Below are positions 43,541-51,847 of a stretch of DNA of 64,000 nucleotides, one piece after another (positions within the stretch are counted from its first letter, which is position 1; every line of letters starts with the position of its first letter). Origin of the DNA: Gelidibacter salicanalis (GTDB lineage Bacteria > Bacteroidota > Bacteroidia > Flavobacteriales > Flavobacteriaceae); the NCBI RefSeq assembly GCF_007997285.1, contig NZ_VORX01000002.1, positions 1-64,000 of the forward strand, written 5' to 3'. The position numbers and the translations under genes are program-made. Under the pieces are notes generated by a model. It ran no database searches and had not been told where the DNA came from. It saw only the letters and a program-made list of their open reading frames with translations.

Positions 43541-45763
43541 ATGAAAAATTTATTCCATTTCCGAAAAGTCCTATTCAGGCAAAAATTTCCACTTACTATT
43601 TTATGCTCATTAGCGCTAGGTGTCGCCGTACAGGCGCAGGAGAAACCTAAAGATTCCACTGTGGTGGAAAAACTAGATGAAGTTCTGGTAAAGGCTGTTC
43701 GTGTAGAAGCGACCTCACCAATTACCCATTCCAATATCTCGAAAGTAGAGCTCTCAAAACGTAATTTAGGACAGGATCTTCCTGTGTTGTTAGGGTATTT
43801 ACCATCGGTAGTAACCACTACGGATGCCGGTGCGGGCGTGGGTTACACTTACATCAGAGTGCGTGGTATTAATGCCCAATCTACCAACGTGACTATCAAC
43901 GGGATTCCGTATAACGATGCAGAATCACTCGGGACCTTTTGGGTGAATCTTAATGATTTTGCTTCCTCTGTAGAAAGTTTGCAACTGCAACGTGGCGTAG
44001 GCACGTCTTCAAACGGTTCAGGGGCCTTTGGCGCCAGTATTAATGTACTTACGGATGCCGTTTCCGACCAAGCCAATGGAGAAATTTCTAACAGTTTTGG
44101 CAGTTTTAATACGCGGAAGCACACAGTCAAATTCAGTACGGGCAAATTGAATGATCATTTTGAAATTGCTGGGCGTTTGTCCAATATTAAATCTGACGGT
44201 TATATTGATCGGGCCTCATCAGATTTAAAATCCTATTTTTTACAAGGGGCATATGTGGATGACAATACTTTATTAAAGGCAATCACCTTTGGCGGCAAAG
44301 AGGTAACCTATCAATCATGGAATGGATTAGAAGATCAAGATCTATTAGAAAACGACCGGACCTTCAACACTGCGGGTATGTACACCGATCAAAACGGAGT
44401 GACCCAATTTTATGACAATGAAGTGGATAATTACCGTCAAGACCATTACCAATTGCATTGGAATGAGCGCTATTCTAACCAGTGGTCTACCAACATTGCC
44501 TTCAACTACACTAAAGGCAGCGGTTACTTTGAGCAATATAAACAAGATCAAGATTTTGAAGACTATGATCTTATTCCTATTACTGTTGATGGTGAAGCCA
44601 TAACTTCTACAGATTTAATCAGACGCCGCTGGTTAGATAATGACTTTTATGTGCTGAATGCGAATGCCAATTATAAGAATGACCAGATCAATATGACCTT
44701 TGGAGGTTCATATAGTACGTATGATGGGGATCATTTTGGCGAAATTATCTGGGCGCAGTATCCGAGTAGCAGCACTATCAGAGATCGTTATTATGATGGC
44801 AACGGCAAAAAGGACGACTTCAGTCTGATTTCCAAAGCTACCTATCGCTTAAATGAACAATTGAGCATTTATGGCGATTTACAATTGCGTTTGGTCGATT
44901 ATAGAACGACGGGTTTAAATTCAGATCGATTGCCGTTTAATATTGATGAGCACTACACTTTCTTTAATCCAAAGGCTGGGATTACTTATAGAATAAACGA
45001 TGCCAATAATCTCTATTTTTCTTATGCCAGAGCCAACAGAGAGCCAAATAGGGATGACTTTGAAAATAACGATGTTGTAAAGCCAGAACAACTTAACGAT
45101 TTTGAATTGGGATGGAGACATACAGATAAAGCGTTCAGATTTAATGTGAATGCCTATTATATGTTGTATAACGAGCAATTGGTATTAACCGGAAATATTG
45201 ACAAATCTGGAAACCCCATTCGTACGAACAGTGGCGATAGCTACCGTTTAGGCTTAGAAATAGAGGCAGCTATCATGTTAAGCAAAGCTTTTTCTTTACA
45301 ACCTAATCTAACATTAAGCTCCAATAAAAATAAGGAAACCAACGCGTCTCTTGATGGGCAATTGGTTAATCTTGGTAAAACCAACATTTCTTTTTCTCCA
45401 GAGGTTGTCGCTGCAAATGCCTTTGTTTTTCAGCCCAATGACAATTTTCAGATGTCATTATTGAGTAAATATGTGGGCGATCAGTATATGGGAAATACGG
45501 ATGCTGAGGGGTCTAAGTTGAAGAGTTATTTCGTCAATGATTTCAATATCACTTATGAAATCGCTATGAACAGCGTTTTTAAAAGCATTGTGTTATCCGG
45601 ATTGGTAAACAACCTCTTTAATGAGAAGTATGTATCTAATGGGTACTATTACACCTATGATGACGATTTTTCGGTTCCGGGAGAGATTTCAACTATTGAA
45701 GGTGCAGGGTATTACCCACAAGCCACGACAAATTTTTTGGCGGGAATTACCCTGAAATTTTAA
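43541..45763 (+). CDS. TonB-dependent receptor, predicted thiamine uptake
   Basis: The 740-residue outer-membrane receptor has a signal peptide (LTILCSLALGVAVQAQ), a possible TonB box (KLDEVLVKA), a plug domain (about 60-170 with TYIRVRGINAQSTNVTINGIPYND and NGSGAFGASINVLTD) and a 22-strand-type barrel ending in AGITLKF with a C-terminal Phe. The TPP riboswitch directly upstream indicates thiamine or a phosphorylated form as ligand, as predicted for OMR-type receptors in Bacteroidota. Its stop codon overlaps the convergent lipoprotein's stop. Confidence 0.92.
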   Translation: MKNLFHFRKVLFRQKFPLTILCSLALGVAVQAQEKPKDSTVVEKLDEVLVKAVRVEATSPITHSNISKVELSKRNLGQDLPVLLGYLPSVVTTTDAGAGVGYTYIRVRGINAQSTNVTINGIPYNDAESLGTFWVNLNDFASSVESLQLQRGVGTSSNGSGAFGASINVLTDAVSDQANGEISNSFGSFNTRKHTVKFSTGKLNDHFEIAGRLSNIKSDGYIDRASSDLKSYFLQGAYVDDNTLLKAITFGGKEVTYQSWNGLEDQDLLENDRTFNTAGMYTDQNGVTQFYDNEVDNYRQDHYQLHWNERYSNQWSTNIAFNYTKGSGYFEQYKQDQDFEDYDLIPITVDGEAITSTDLIRRRWLDNDFYVLNANANYKNDQINMTFGGSYSTYDGDHFGEIIWAQYPSSSTIRDRYYDGNGKKDDFSLISKATYRLNEQLSIYGDLQLRLVDYRTTGLNSDRLPFNIDEHYTFFNPKAGITYRINDANNLYFSYARANREPNRDDFENNDVVKPEQLNDFELGWRHTDKAFRFNVNAYYMLYNEQLVLTGNIDKSGNPIRTNSGDSYRLGLEIEAAIMLSKAFSLQPNLTLSSNKNKETNASLDGQLVNLGKTNISFSPEVVAANAFVFQPNDNFQMSLLSKYVGDQYMGNTDAEGSKLKSYFVNDFNITYEIAMNSVFKSIVLSGLVNNLFNEKYVSNGYYYTYDDDFSVPGEISTIEGAGYYPQATTNFLAGITLKF

Positions 45764-46182
45764 TTACTGATGATCAGTGTATTTCCAGAAACGTTTACGC
45801 GGTATTCCTTTAATCCGCAAGCTAATTGCTGACCAACGGAACCACCGGTAAACAAACTATAAGTATTGGCGTCATCGCAACCACAAACTGCGTTGGCGCC
45901 ATTAATTTTTAATAAGGAACATGTTGATTGTTCATGATTTGGGTCTGCAGCATCCCAAGCGCGATAACCACTACCAACATTAGTGACAATGACGCCTTTG
46001 TTGCCCTGATTGGCCAAATAGACGGAGTTACTGGTAAACTGCAACTGACTGTATTGTGGCAAATTCATATTAACCGAAGCATTTACTTGAGCATTGACCA
46101 AAAATTTACAATTCTCATCGCTGTTGTTTCTACTACAAGCGGTTAAGAACATCAAGCTCACCAATAAAAAAAAGTGTTTCAT
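45760..46182 (-). CDS. Lipoprotein of unknown function
   Basis: I start at ATG 46182 (MKHFFLLVSLMFLTACSRNN, 140 residues), since an extension to 46203 adds residues before the signal peptide. The mature part has several Cys (CKFLVNAQVNAS, STCSLLKINGANAVCGCDD, ACGLKEYRVNVS), likely disulfides. TTAA at 45760-45763 contains both this stop (minus) and the receptor stop (plus). No family recognised. Whether it relates to thiamine uptake is unknown. Confidence 0.72.
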   Translation of the reverse strand: MKHFFLLVSLMFLTACSRNNSDENCKFLVNAQVNASVNMNLPQYSQLQFTSNSVYLANQGNKGVIVTNVGSGYRAWDAADPNHEQSTCSLLKINGANAVCGCDDANTYSLFTGGSVGQQLACGLKEYRVNVSGNTLIISN

Positions 46183-46238
46183 CTGATAAAAATTGTGACG
46201 CAATTTACAACAATCTCAAAGTTGAAGTAAATATTTTG

Positions 46239-46246
46239 TATATTTG
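46239..46246 (+). promoter_or_regulatory. Possible -7 element of greA
   Basis: TATATTTG about 90 nt ahead of the greA start. The nearest TTG (46222-46224) is only 14 bp upstream, so the match is partial. Confidence 0.4.
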
Positions 46247-46335
46247 TTTAATATCTCGTGTAAGCGGGATTTTTTTTATGCTGTTTCCCATAACGGGGTT
46301 TCAGCATATTTTATATACAGTAAAACGAAGGAATT

Positions 46336-46809
46336 ATGAGTAAAGTATCTTATTATACCCCAGAAGGTTTAAAGAAATTGAGGGAAGAACTCAGTCATTT
46401 AAAAGATGTGGAGCGCCCAAAAGCATCTCAAGCTATTGGCGAAGCACGGGATAAAGGCGATTTGAGTGAAAATGCCGAATATGATGCTGCCAAAGAAGCC
46501 CAAGGCATGCTAGAGATGAAAATTTCTAAGCTTGAAGAGCAATTGTCTAATGCGCGTATTATTGACGAATCGCAATTGGACAGCTCAAAAGTACTGGTCC
46601 TATCTAAAGTCAAAATTAAAAATCAATCCAACGGGATGGAAATGAACTATACCTTGGTGGCTGATGGCGAAGCCGATTTAGCATCAGGTAAAATTTCTGT
46701 AAATTCTCCGATCGGTAAAGGTCTTTTAGGAAAATCAGTAGGTGAGGTGGCAGATATACAAGTGCCAAACGGAATTCTTAAATTTGAAATTTTAGAAATT
46801 TCCAGATAG
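46336..46809 (+). CDS. greA: Transcription elongation factor GreA
   Basis: The 157-residue protein has the GreA N-terminal coiled coil with YYTPEGLKKLREEL and the acidic tip motif ARDKGDLSENAEYDAAKE (about 36-53), whose Asp and Glu coordinate the RNA-polymerase Mg for transcript cleavage. The C-terminal FKBP-like domain follows (SPIGKGLLGKSVGEVADIQVPNG). It rescues backtracked RNA polymerase. A terminator lies 70 nt downstream. Confidence 0.96.
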   Translation: MSKVSYYTPEGLKKLREELSHLKDVERPKASQAIGEARDKGDLSENAEYDAAKEAQGMLEMKISKLEEQLSNARIIDESQLDSSKVLVLSKVKIKNQSNGMEMNYTLVADGEADLASGKISVNSPIGKGLLGKSVGEVADIQVPNGILKFEILEISR

Positions 46810-46879
46810 ATTACGTTGTTTTATAGAGTTTTTGAAGTGTTAAATCTTCTTCAAATCTTTAGAAGACTCAAAATATAAC

Positions 46880-46919
46880 ATTCCTGTTAAGATGCAATCT
46901 GACAGGAATTTTCTTTTTA
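46880..46919 (+). terminator. Probable terminator of greA
   Basis: ATTCCTGT (46880-46887) pairs with ACAGGAAT (46902-46909), followed by TTTCTTTTT. Confidence 0.65.
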
Positions 46920-46931
46920 TATTTATAGAAT

Positions 46932-46966
46932 TAGAAAATAGAAAATAGAAAATAGAAAATAGAAAA
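46932..46966. repeat. Five perfect TAGAAAA heptamers ahead of the HIT gene
   Basis: Five contiguous 7-bp copies lie 26 nt before the ATG at 46992, inside the likely promoter or leader. Strand slippage would change spacing in steps of 7 bp. Confidence 0.85.
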
Positions 46967-46991
46967 GAGAATAAAGAATAAAGAAGAAACG

Positions 46992-47381
46992 ATGGCATCA
47001 ATATTTACAAAAATAGTTAATGGTGAAATTCCATGTTATAAAGTGGCGGAGACTAAAGATTTCTTGGCGTTTTTAGACGTTAACCCAAACTCGAAAGGCC
47101 ATACACTCTGTATTCCCAAAATAGAAGTGGACCAATTATTTGATTTGGATGAGCCTACCTATACGGGATTGATGGAGTTTTCTAGAAATGTTGCAATCGC
47201 TATAAAAAAGGCAGTGCCTTGTAAACGTGTAGGAATGGCAGTGGTAGGATTGGAAGTGCCGCATGTACACGTGCATTTAATTCCACTACATTCTATGGAA
47301 GATATGCGTTTTTCCAATAAAGTCAGTTTGGCTAAGGAAGAATTTGAAACAATCGCAAAATCAATTTCTGACCGCTTATAA
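46992..47381 (+). CDS. HIT-family nucleotide-binding protein
   Basis: The 129-residue protein has IFTKIVNGEIPCYKVAE, DVNPNSKGHTLCIPK and the histidine triad in HVHVHLIPL (about residues 95-103), the Hint/HinT branch of HIT hydrolases that cleave purine phosphoramidates. It lacks the two-Cys zinc site of some homologues. Its stop overlaps the convergent zinc-ribbon gene by 6 nt. Confidence 0.93.
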   Translation: MASIFTKIVNGEIPCYKVAETKDFLAFLDVNPNSKGHTLCIPKIEVDQLFDLDEPTYTGLMEFSRNVAIAIKKAVPCKRVGMAVVGLEVPHVHVHLIPLHSMEDMRFSNKVSLAKEEFETIAKSISDRL

Positions 47382-47738
47382 GGTCAGGTCTTCAAATATT
47401 CCTAAGAAAAACAATGTAGCTAAAATCAAAATAATAGCTAGTATTATGACCAGGAACCAAGACAAGGTTTTTAATTTAAGTGATGTAGGCTTTGGAACCG
47501 ACGCCTTTTGTTGATATTCAAAAACCCGTTCAATATCATCCGTCCAACGTGCAGGAAAAATTGCGGTGTCGCAAACTCTACAAAACAAACTGTGAGCCGT
47601 ATCTTTAGAAATGGCTTTGTACAATGGAGTTTCAATAAAGCGTTGCTTAAATGTTAATTGCAGTCCTTCTTTAGAATAACATTCGGGACAATTGTTGTTT
47701 AAATCGACCTCTCTTAGCGTGAAAAACTTGTCCTCCAT
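47376..47738 (-). CDS. Zinc-ribbon membrane protein, unknown function
   Basis: The 120-residue protein has two Cys pairs (CPEC near residue 18 and CRVC near 54) able to bind zinc, then one C-terminal transmembrane helix (LSWFLVIILAIILILATLFFLG). It starts 9 nt after the histidine kinase gene on the same strand, so the two are probably co-transcribed. No known family recognised; an accessory role to the kinase is a guess. Confidence 0.75.
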   Translation of the reverse strand: MEDKFFTLREVDLNNNCPECYSKEGLQLTFKQRFIETPLYKAISKDTAHSLFCRVCDTAIFPARWTDDIERVFEYQQKASVPKPTSLKLKTLSWFLVIILAIILILATLFFLGIFEDLTL

Positions 47739-47747
47739 GGGTCAAAT

Positions 47748-48887
47748 CTACGGAATTAATTTTAATGATATTTCCATGGTGGTCCCTTTATTAACTTCGG
47801 AATGCAGCACTCTTATCTTACCCTCATGATAATCTTCAACTATCCGTTTGGCCAAGGAAAGTCCCAATCCCCAACCGCGTTTTTTACTCGTATACCCAGG
47901 TTCAAAAATCTTAGAATACAAGCTTTTAGGCAATCCTTTACCAGCATCTGTAACGGTAATTTTTACCTGTTTGTCGTGTTCAATAACTGAAACTCTTAAC
48001 TTGCCTTTGCCTCGCATCGCATCAATCGCATTTTTTACTAAATTTTCTATGGTCCAGCTGTATAACTGCTGATTGAGAGCGACATAAATAGGATGTTCTG
48101 GCGCCACAATTTCAAAGGTGATCAAATTGCTAGACCGTGCTTTTAAATACTCGTAAGAGTCCACGGTTTCCTTAACTATATCCACCCGTATTAGCGTTGG
48201 TATTGAGCCTATCTTGCTGAATCGTTCTGTAATGGTTTGTAAGCGAGAAATGTCTTTTTCTATTTCTAAGAGATAAGACGGATTTACGTCTTCAGATCGT
48301 AAGATTTCCGTCCAACCCACTAGGGATGATAAGGGCGTGCCAATTTGGTGTGCGGTTTCCTTCGCCATACCCGTCCATAGCTTGTTTTGTTCTGCAATTT
48401 TCGAACTTCGATAAAAGAAATATACCACGGCAGCAAACAATACAATAATCAGTAATAAGGCTAAAGGATAGTATTTGAGCTTATTGATTAAGGGCGAGTT
48501 GCCATAATAAATAGTGTAATAGATTTCTTTGTCAAAATATACATCAATGGGTTTGTTTTCACTCTCAAATTCTTCGATGAGGTTTTTAACTGAAATAGAA
48601 TCGTTTACTTTCTTTTTATCAATGTTTTTAAAAGTGCCTAAACTGCCATCTTTATTGATTGCCAACATCGGCGTAGTATGGTTACTTTCTAAAATTTTAA
48701 GGGTAAGCTCCACATTTTCATCAGTGTCTGATTTTAAGAGCTCTGACTGTGCAAAGGACCAGTTTTGCATTTTGATGCGTTCTTCAGCTTTGAAGTTTTG
48801 AAAGAAGATATAGGTGTTCCACAAAATTAAAGAAATGATGATAAAAGAAGAAGCTATAATAATCCACCGTAAAATATTTCGGTTCAT
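47748..48887 (-). CDS. Sensor histidine kinase
   Basis: I choose ATG 48887 (MNRNILRWII, 379 residues), because longer starts put charged residues before the first membrane helix. Two TM helices (about 8-28 and 141-160) flank a periplasmic sensor of about 110 residues. The HisKA box is KETAHQIGTPLSSL with His180, the N box ENLVKNAIDAM with Asn286, and the G boxes are DAGKGLP and GWGLGLSLAKRI. It autophosphorylates and passes phosphate to an unidentified regulator; no response-regulator gene is adjacent. Confidence 0.92.
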   Translation of the reverse strand: MNRNILRWIIIASSFIIISLILWNTYIFFQNFKAEERIKMQNWSFAQSELLKSDTDENVELTLKILESNHTTPMLAINKDGSLGTFKNIDKKKVNDSISVKNLIEEFESENKPIDVYFDKEIYYTIYYGNSPLINKLKYYPLALLLIIVLFAAVVYFFYRSSKIAEQNKLWTGMAKETAHQIGTPLSSLVGWTEILRSEDVNPSYLLEIEKDISRLQTITERFSKIGSIPTLIRVDIVKETVDSYEYLKARSSNLITFEIVAPEHPIYVALNQQLYSWTIENLVKNAIDAMRGKGKLRVSVIEHDKQVKITVTDAGKGLPKSLYSKIFEPGYTSKKRGWGLGLSLAKRIVEDYHEGKIRVLHSEVNKGTTMEISLKLIP

Positions 48888-49053
48888 AGTGTGAGACATC
48901 AATGCATTAATAGTTTTAAATATAGGTAAAGAAATTAGCAAATAATAAATCTTTCCAGCTATAATTTTAGTGTGCTAGTTATGTAATGCAATTATGTTGA
49001 TATTATTGTTTGATTCTCTTTCTAATTCATTTTTATAGGTTTAACAATATGGT

Positions 49054-49061
49054 TACATTTG
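49054..49061 (+). promoter_or_regulatory. Possible -7 element of the flavin reductase-like gene
   Basis: TACATTTG matches TAnnTTTG 20 nt ahead of the ATG, implying a very short leader. No convincing -33. Confidence 0.4.
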
Positions 49062-49081
49062 CATTTCAAAACAGTTTTTAA

Positions 49082-49951
49082 ATGATAACATTTGATCCTA
49101 AAGACCTCTCTACAGGCAAGCTACATGGGTATTTGTTGAGTGCAGTGGCACCAAGACCTATAGCATTTGCAAGTACGGTTGATGAGGATGGGAATCCAAA
49201 TTTGTCACCATTCAGTTTCTTTAATGTGTTTAGTGCCAATCCGCCAATTCTTATTTTTTCGCCGGCAAGACGGGTTAGGGATAACAGTGTAAAGCATACT
49301 TTAGAGAATGTGGAGGCAACACGGGAGGTGGTCATTAATGTAGTTAATTATGATTTGGTACACCAAGCCTCATTGAGTAGTACGGAGTACGAAAAGGATG
49401 TTAACGAATTTGAAAAGGCAGGTTTGACTATGCTGAAATCAGATGTGGTGAAACCATTTAGAGTGGCAGAATCTCCAATACAAATGGAGTGTAAAGTCAA
49501 CGATATCATAAAATTGGGAACTGAAGCTGGTGCGGGTAATTTAGTGATTTGCGAGGTTGTTAAACTTCATATTTCTAAAGATGTTTTGGATGAAAATGAT
49601 CTCATCAATCAGGAAAAATTAGATTTGGTAGCGAGAGCTGGAGGTAATTATTACAACCGTGCTAAAAATGGTTTTTTTGAAATACCAAAACCATTGAGAA
49701 CATTAGGGATTGGCATTGATGCCATGCCCGATGAGATTAAAAATAGTATGATTTTTACGGGTAATGATTTGGGCATGCTGGGTAATGTGGAAACATTTCC
49801 GACGCCTGAAGAAATTAACGATTTTGTAGAAAATATTGAAGAGCATCACAGTAATATTAAAAATATGACGCATCGTGAAAAGCACAAAATGGCTCAGAAT
49901 TATCTGAGTTATGGCGATGTTGACAGTGCGTGGAAATTGTTGTTATCTTAA
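49082..49951 (+). CDS. Flavin reductase-like FMN-binding protein
   Basis: The 289-residue protein has the flavin-reductase split-barrel fold: YLLSAVAPRPIAFASTVDEDG, NLSPFSFFNVFSANPPILIFSP and REVVINVVNYDLVHQASLSS. It extends about 90 residues beyond the domain, with VARAGGNYYNRA and a helical tail. Members bind FMN and reduce flavins or flavin-dependent substrates; the specific reaction is unknown. It is followed 73 nt later by the DUF3127 gene. Confidence 0.88.
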   Translation: MITFDPKDLSTGKLHGYLLSAVAPRPIAFASTVDEDGNPNLSPFSFFNVFSANPPILIFSPARRVRDNSVKHTLENVEATREVVINVVNYDLVHQASLSSTEYEKDVNEFEKAGLTMLKSDVVKPFRVAESPIQMECKVNDIIKLGTEAGAGNLVICEVVKLHISKDVLDENDLINQEKLDLVARAGGNYYNRAKNGFFEIPKPLRTLGIGIDAMPDEIKNSMIFTGNDLGMLGNVETFPTPEEINDFVENIEEHHSNIKNMTHREKHKMAQNYLSYGDVDSAWKLLLS

Positions 49952-50024
49952 GTTGGATACTAACAATAAGTTGTATAAATTAGAGTAGCGAATAGTAATT
50001 AGAATAGAAATAAAAAATAGTCAA

Positions 50025-50402
50025 ATGGAAGTACAAGGAAAAATCAAAATGGTCGGAGAAACCCAAACTTTTGGAAGCAATGGGTTCAGAAAAAGAGAAG
50101 TGGTAGTGACTACAGAAGAACAATATCCTCAGCATATCATGGTAGAGTTCGTACAAGATAAGACAGATTTATTAAACAACTACCAAGTAGGTCAGAACGT
50201 AAAGGTGAGCATCAACTTGAGAGGTAGAGAATGGGTGAATCCACAAGGTGAAACCAAATATTTTAACTCTATCCAAGGATGGCGTATAGAAGGTGTGGTA
50301 GAAAGTGCTTCTGGTGGTGGTATGCCTCCGGCAGCTCCAGCTGAAGCATTTCAACCAGCTAACGATTTAAACGAGGATGATCACGACGATCTTCCGTTTT
50401 AA
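50025..50402 (+). CDS. DUF3127 protein with SSB-like C-terminal tip
   Basis: The 125-residue protein matches DUF3127 (MEVQGKIKMVGETQTFGSNGFRKREVVVTT, VSINLRGREWVNPQGETKYFNSIQGWRIE), a small predicted OB-like fold, followed by a Pro/Ala linker and an acidic end NEDDHDDLPF. The last five residues, DDLPF, are identical to those of the SSB at 2201, the peptide through which SSB binds partner proteins. This suggests a second single-strand nucleic-acid-binding protein that uses the same partners. No direct function is known to me. A strong terminator follows. Confidence 0.88.
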   Translation: MEVQGKIKMVGETQTFGSNGFRKREVVVTTEEQYPQHIMVEFVQDKTDLLNNYQVGQNVKVSINLRGREWVNPQGETKYFNSIQGWRIEGVVESASGGGMPPAAPAEAFQPANDLNEDDHDDLPF

Positions 50403-50463
50403 GTCAAACGAATAGCACACACTCAATTTTTAGCGTGACTAAATTGCGGTAAGTGAGCTTCAT

Positions 50464-50499
50464 AAAAAACCTCAATGTTTCTAGCATTGAGGTTTTTTT
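50464..50499 (+). terminator. Terminator of the DUF3127 gene
   Basis: AAAAAACCTCAATG (50464-50477) pairs perfectly with CATTGAGGTTTTTT (50485-50498), 7-nt loop, T run. Confidence 0.92.
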
Positions 50500-50526
50500 G
50501 TAATATATTAGTTTTGATGCGATGAT

Positions 50527-51150
50527 ATGGTAGTACTTTCAAATACACTCGAGTTCCCAGACGTTTCCAAGGCAACTTCAGAAGGTCTTCTTGCCGTGGG
50601 TGGCGATCTTTCCATAGAGCGGCTTCTATTGGCCTATAAGAGCGGAATTTTTCCTTGGTTTGATGATGATGAGGTTATTTTATGGTGGTCGCCAAATCCT
50701 CGATTTGTCCTTTTTCCTGAGCACTTGAAAGTCTCCAAAAGCATGCGCCAATTTTTGCGCAACACTGATTTTAGCATCACCATAAACAAAGCTTTCCGGG
50801 AGGTGATTACAGAATGCTCTAACGCTTATAGAGTAGGGCAAGCTGGCACGTGGATTACGGAGGAGATGATTGTATCGTACACCAAACTGCACCAATTAGG
50901 CTATGCGACCTCTGTAGAAGTTTGGCAAAATGATCAATTGGTAGGCGGTTTGTATGGCATCGATTTGGGCAATGGCGTTTTTTGCGGCGAAAGTATGTTT
51001 GCTAAAGTGAGCAATGCCAGTAAGGCTGCATTCATCACTTTTATTCATAATACAAATTATAAGCTGATTGATTGCCAAGTGTACACCCAGCACCTGGAAA
51101 GTTTAGGGGCCGAAGAAATTGAACGAGATGCGTTTTTGAAGTATCTGTGA
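50527..51150 (+). CDS. aat: Leucyl/phenylalanyl-tRNA--protein transferase
   Basis: The 207-residue enzyme adds Leu or Phe to N-terminal Arg/Lys of proteins, marking them for ClpS-ClpAP. Motifs are GLLAVGGDLSIERLLLAYKSGIFPWF, WWSPNPRFVLFP, GQAGTWITEEM, GYATSVEVW and FCGESMFAKVSNASKAA. Length fits the family. It stands alone between the DUF3127 terminator and the convergent tag gene. Confidence 0.95.
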   Translation: MVVLSNTLEFPDVSKATSEGLLAVGGDLSIERLLLAYKSGIFPWFDDDEVILWWSPNPRFVLFPEHLKVSKSMRQFLRNTDFSITINKAFREVITECSNAYRVGQAGTWITEEMIVSYTKLHQLGYATSVEVWQNDQLVGGLYGIDLGNGVFCGESMFAKVSNASKAAFITFIHNTNYKLIDCQVYTQHLESLGAEEIERDAFLKYL

Positions 51151-51191
51151 GATTACCTTAAAAACCATCTTGAAATTTCGGAGAACCCGAG

Positions 51192-51758
51192 TCACATTAC
51201 TTCCTCATATCTAAAACATTTCACCTCATGATCATTGACCATTCCTATAGCCTGCATATAAGCGTACACTACTGTAGAGCCTACAAATTTGAAGCCGTGT
51301 TTTTTTAAATCCTTGCTGATAGTGTCACTTAGTACTGTAGTTGGAGGCGCTTCTTTATAATTATCAACGGCGTTTTTAAGGGGTTTTCCATCTAGAAATC
51401 CCCATAAATAATTAGAAAACGACCCATACTGTTCCTGAAGCTTCATAAAAGCTTGCGCATTGCTGATTGCAGAATGCACTTTCAACTTGTTTCTAATGAT
51501 GCCGGCATCTTGCAGCAAATCATCAATTTTGTCCTGATTGTAGCGGGCAATTTTAGTATAATCGAAATTATCAAATGCAGTCCTAAAATGTTCACGCTTT
51601 TTCAAAATGGTTATCCAACTTAAACCTGCTTGAAAAGTTTCCAGAATCAAAAACTCAAAAAGAATGGCGTCATCTTTTACCGGAACCCCCCATTCTGTAT
51701 CGTGATACTGTTCGTAAAGCGCATCCCCTTGACACCAGCCACACCTGTGTTTCTCCAT
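51192..51758 (-). CDS. tag: DNA-3-methyladenine glycosylase I
   Basis: The 188-residue repair enzyme excises 3-methyladenine. It has RCGWCQGDALYEQYHDTEWGVPV with zinc ligands Cys and His, the substrate Glu in LETFQAGLSWITILKKRE, and the C-terminal zinc ligands in NDHEVKCF. Length and both zinc half-sites are complete. It is convergent with aat and divergent from the thioredoxin-like gene. Confidence 0.95.
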   Translation of the reverse strand: MEKHRCGWCQGDALYEQYHDTEWGVPVKDDAILFEFLILETFQAGLSWITILKKREHFRTAFDNFDYTKIARYNQDKIDDLLQDAGIIRNKLKVHSAISNAQAFMKLQEQYGSFSNYLWGFLDGKPLKNAVDNYKEAPPTTVLSDTISKDLKKHGFKFVGSTVVYAYMQAIGMVNDHEVKCFRYEEVM

Positions 51759-51847
51759 TTTGTAAGGTATTAGGTTTAATACTACTAATGTAACAACAGT
51801 TACTTAAAATTAATCTTAAATACATTAAATTCGTATAAAATTATACT

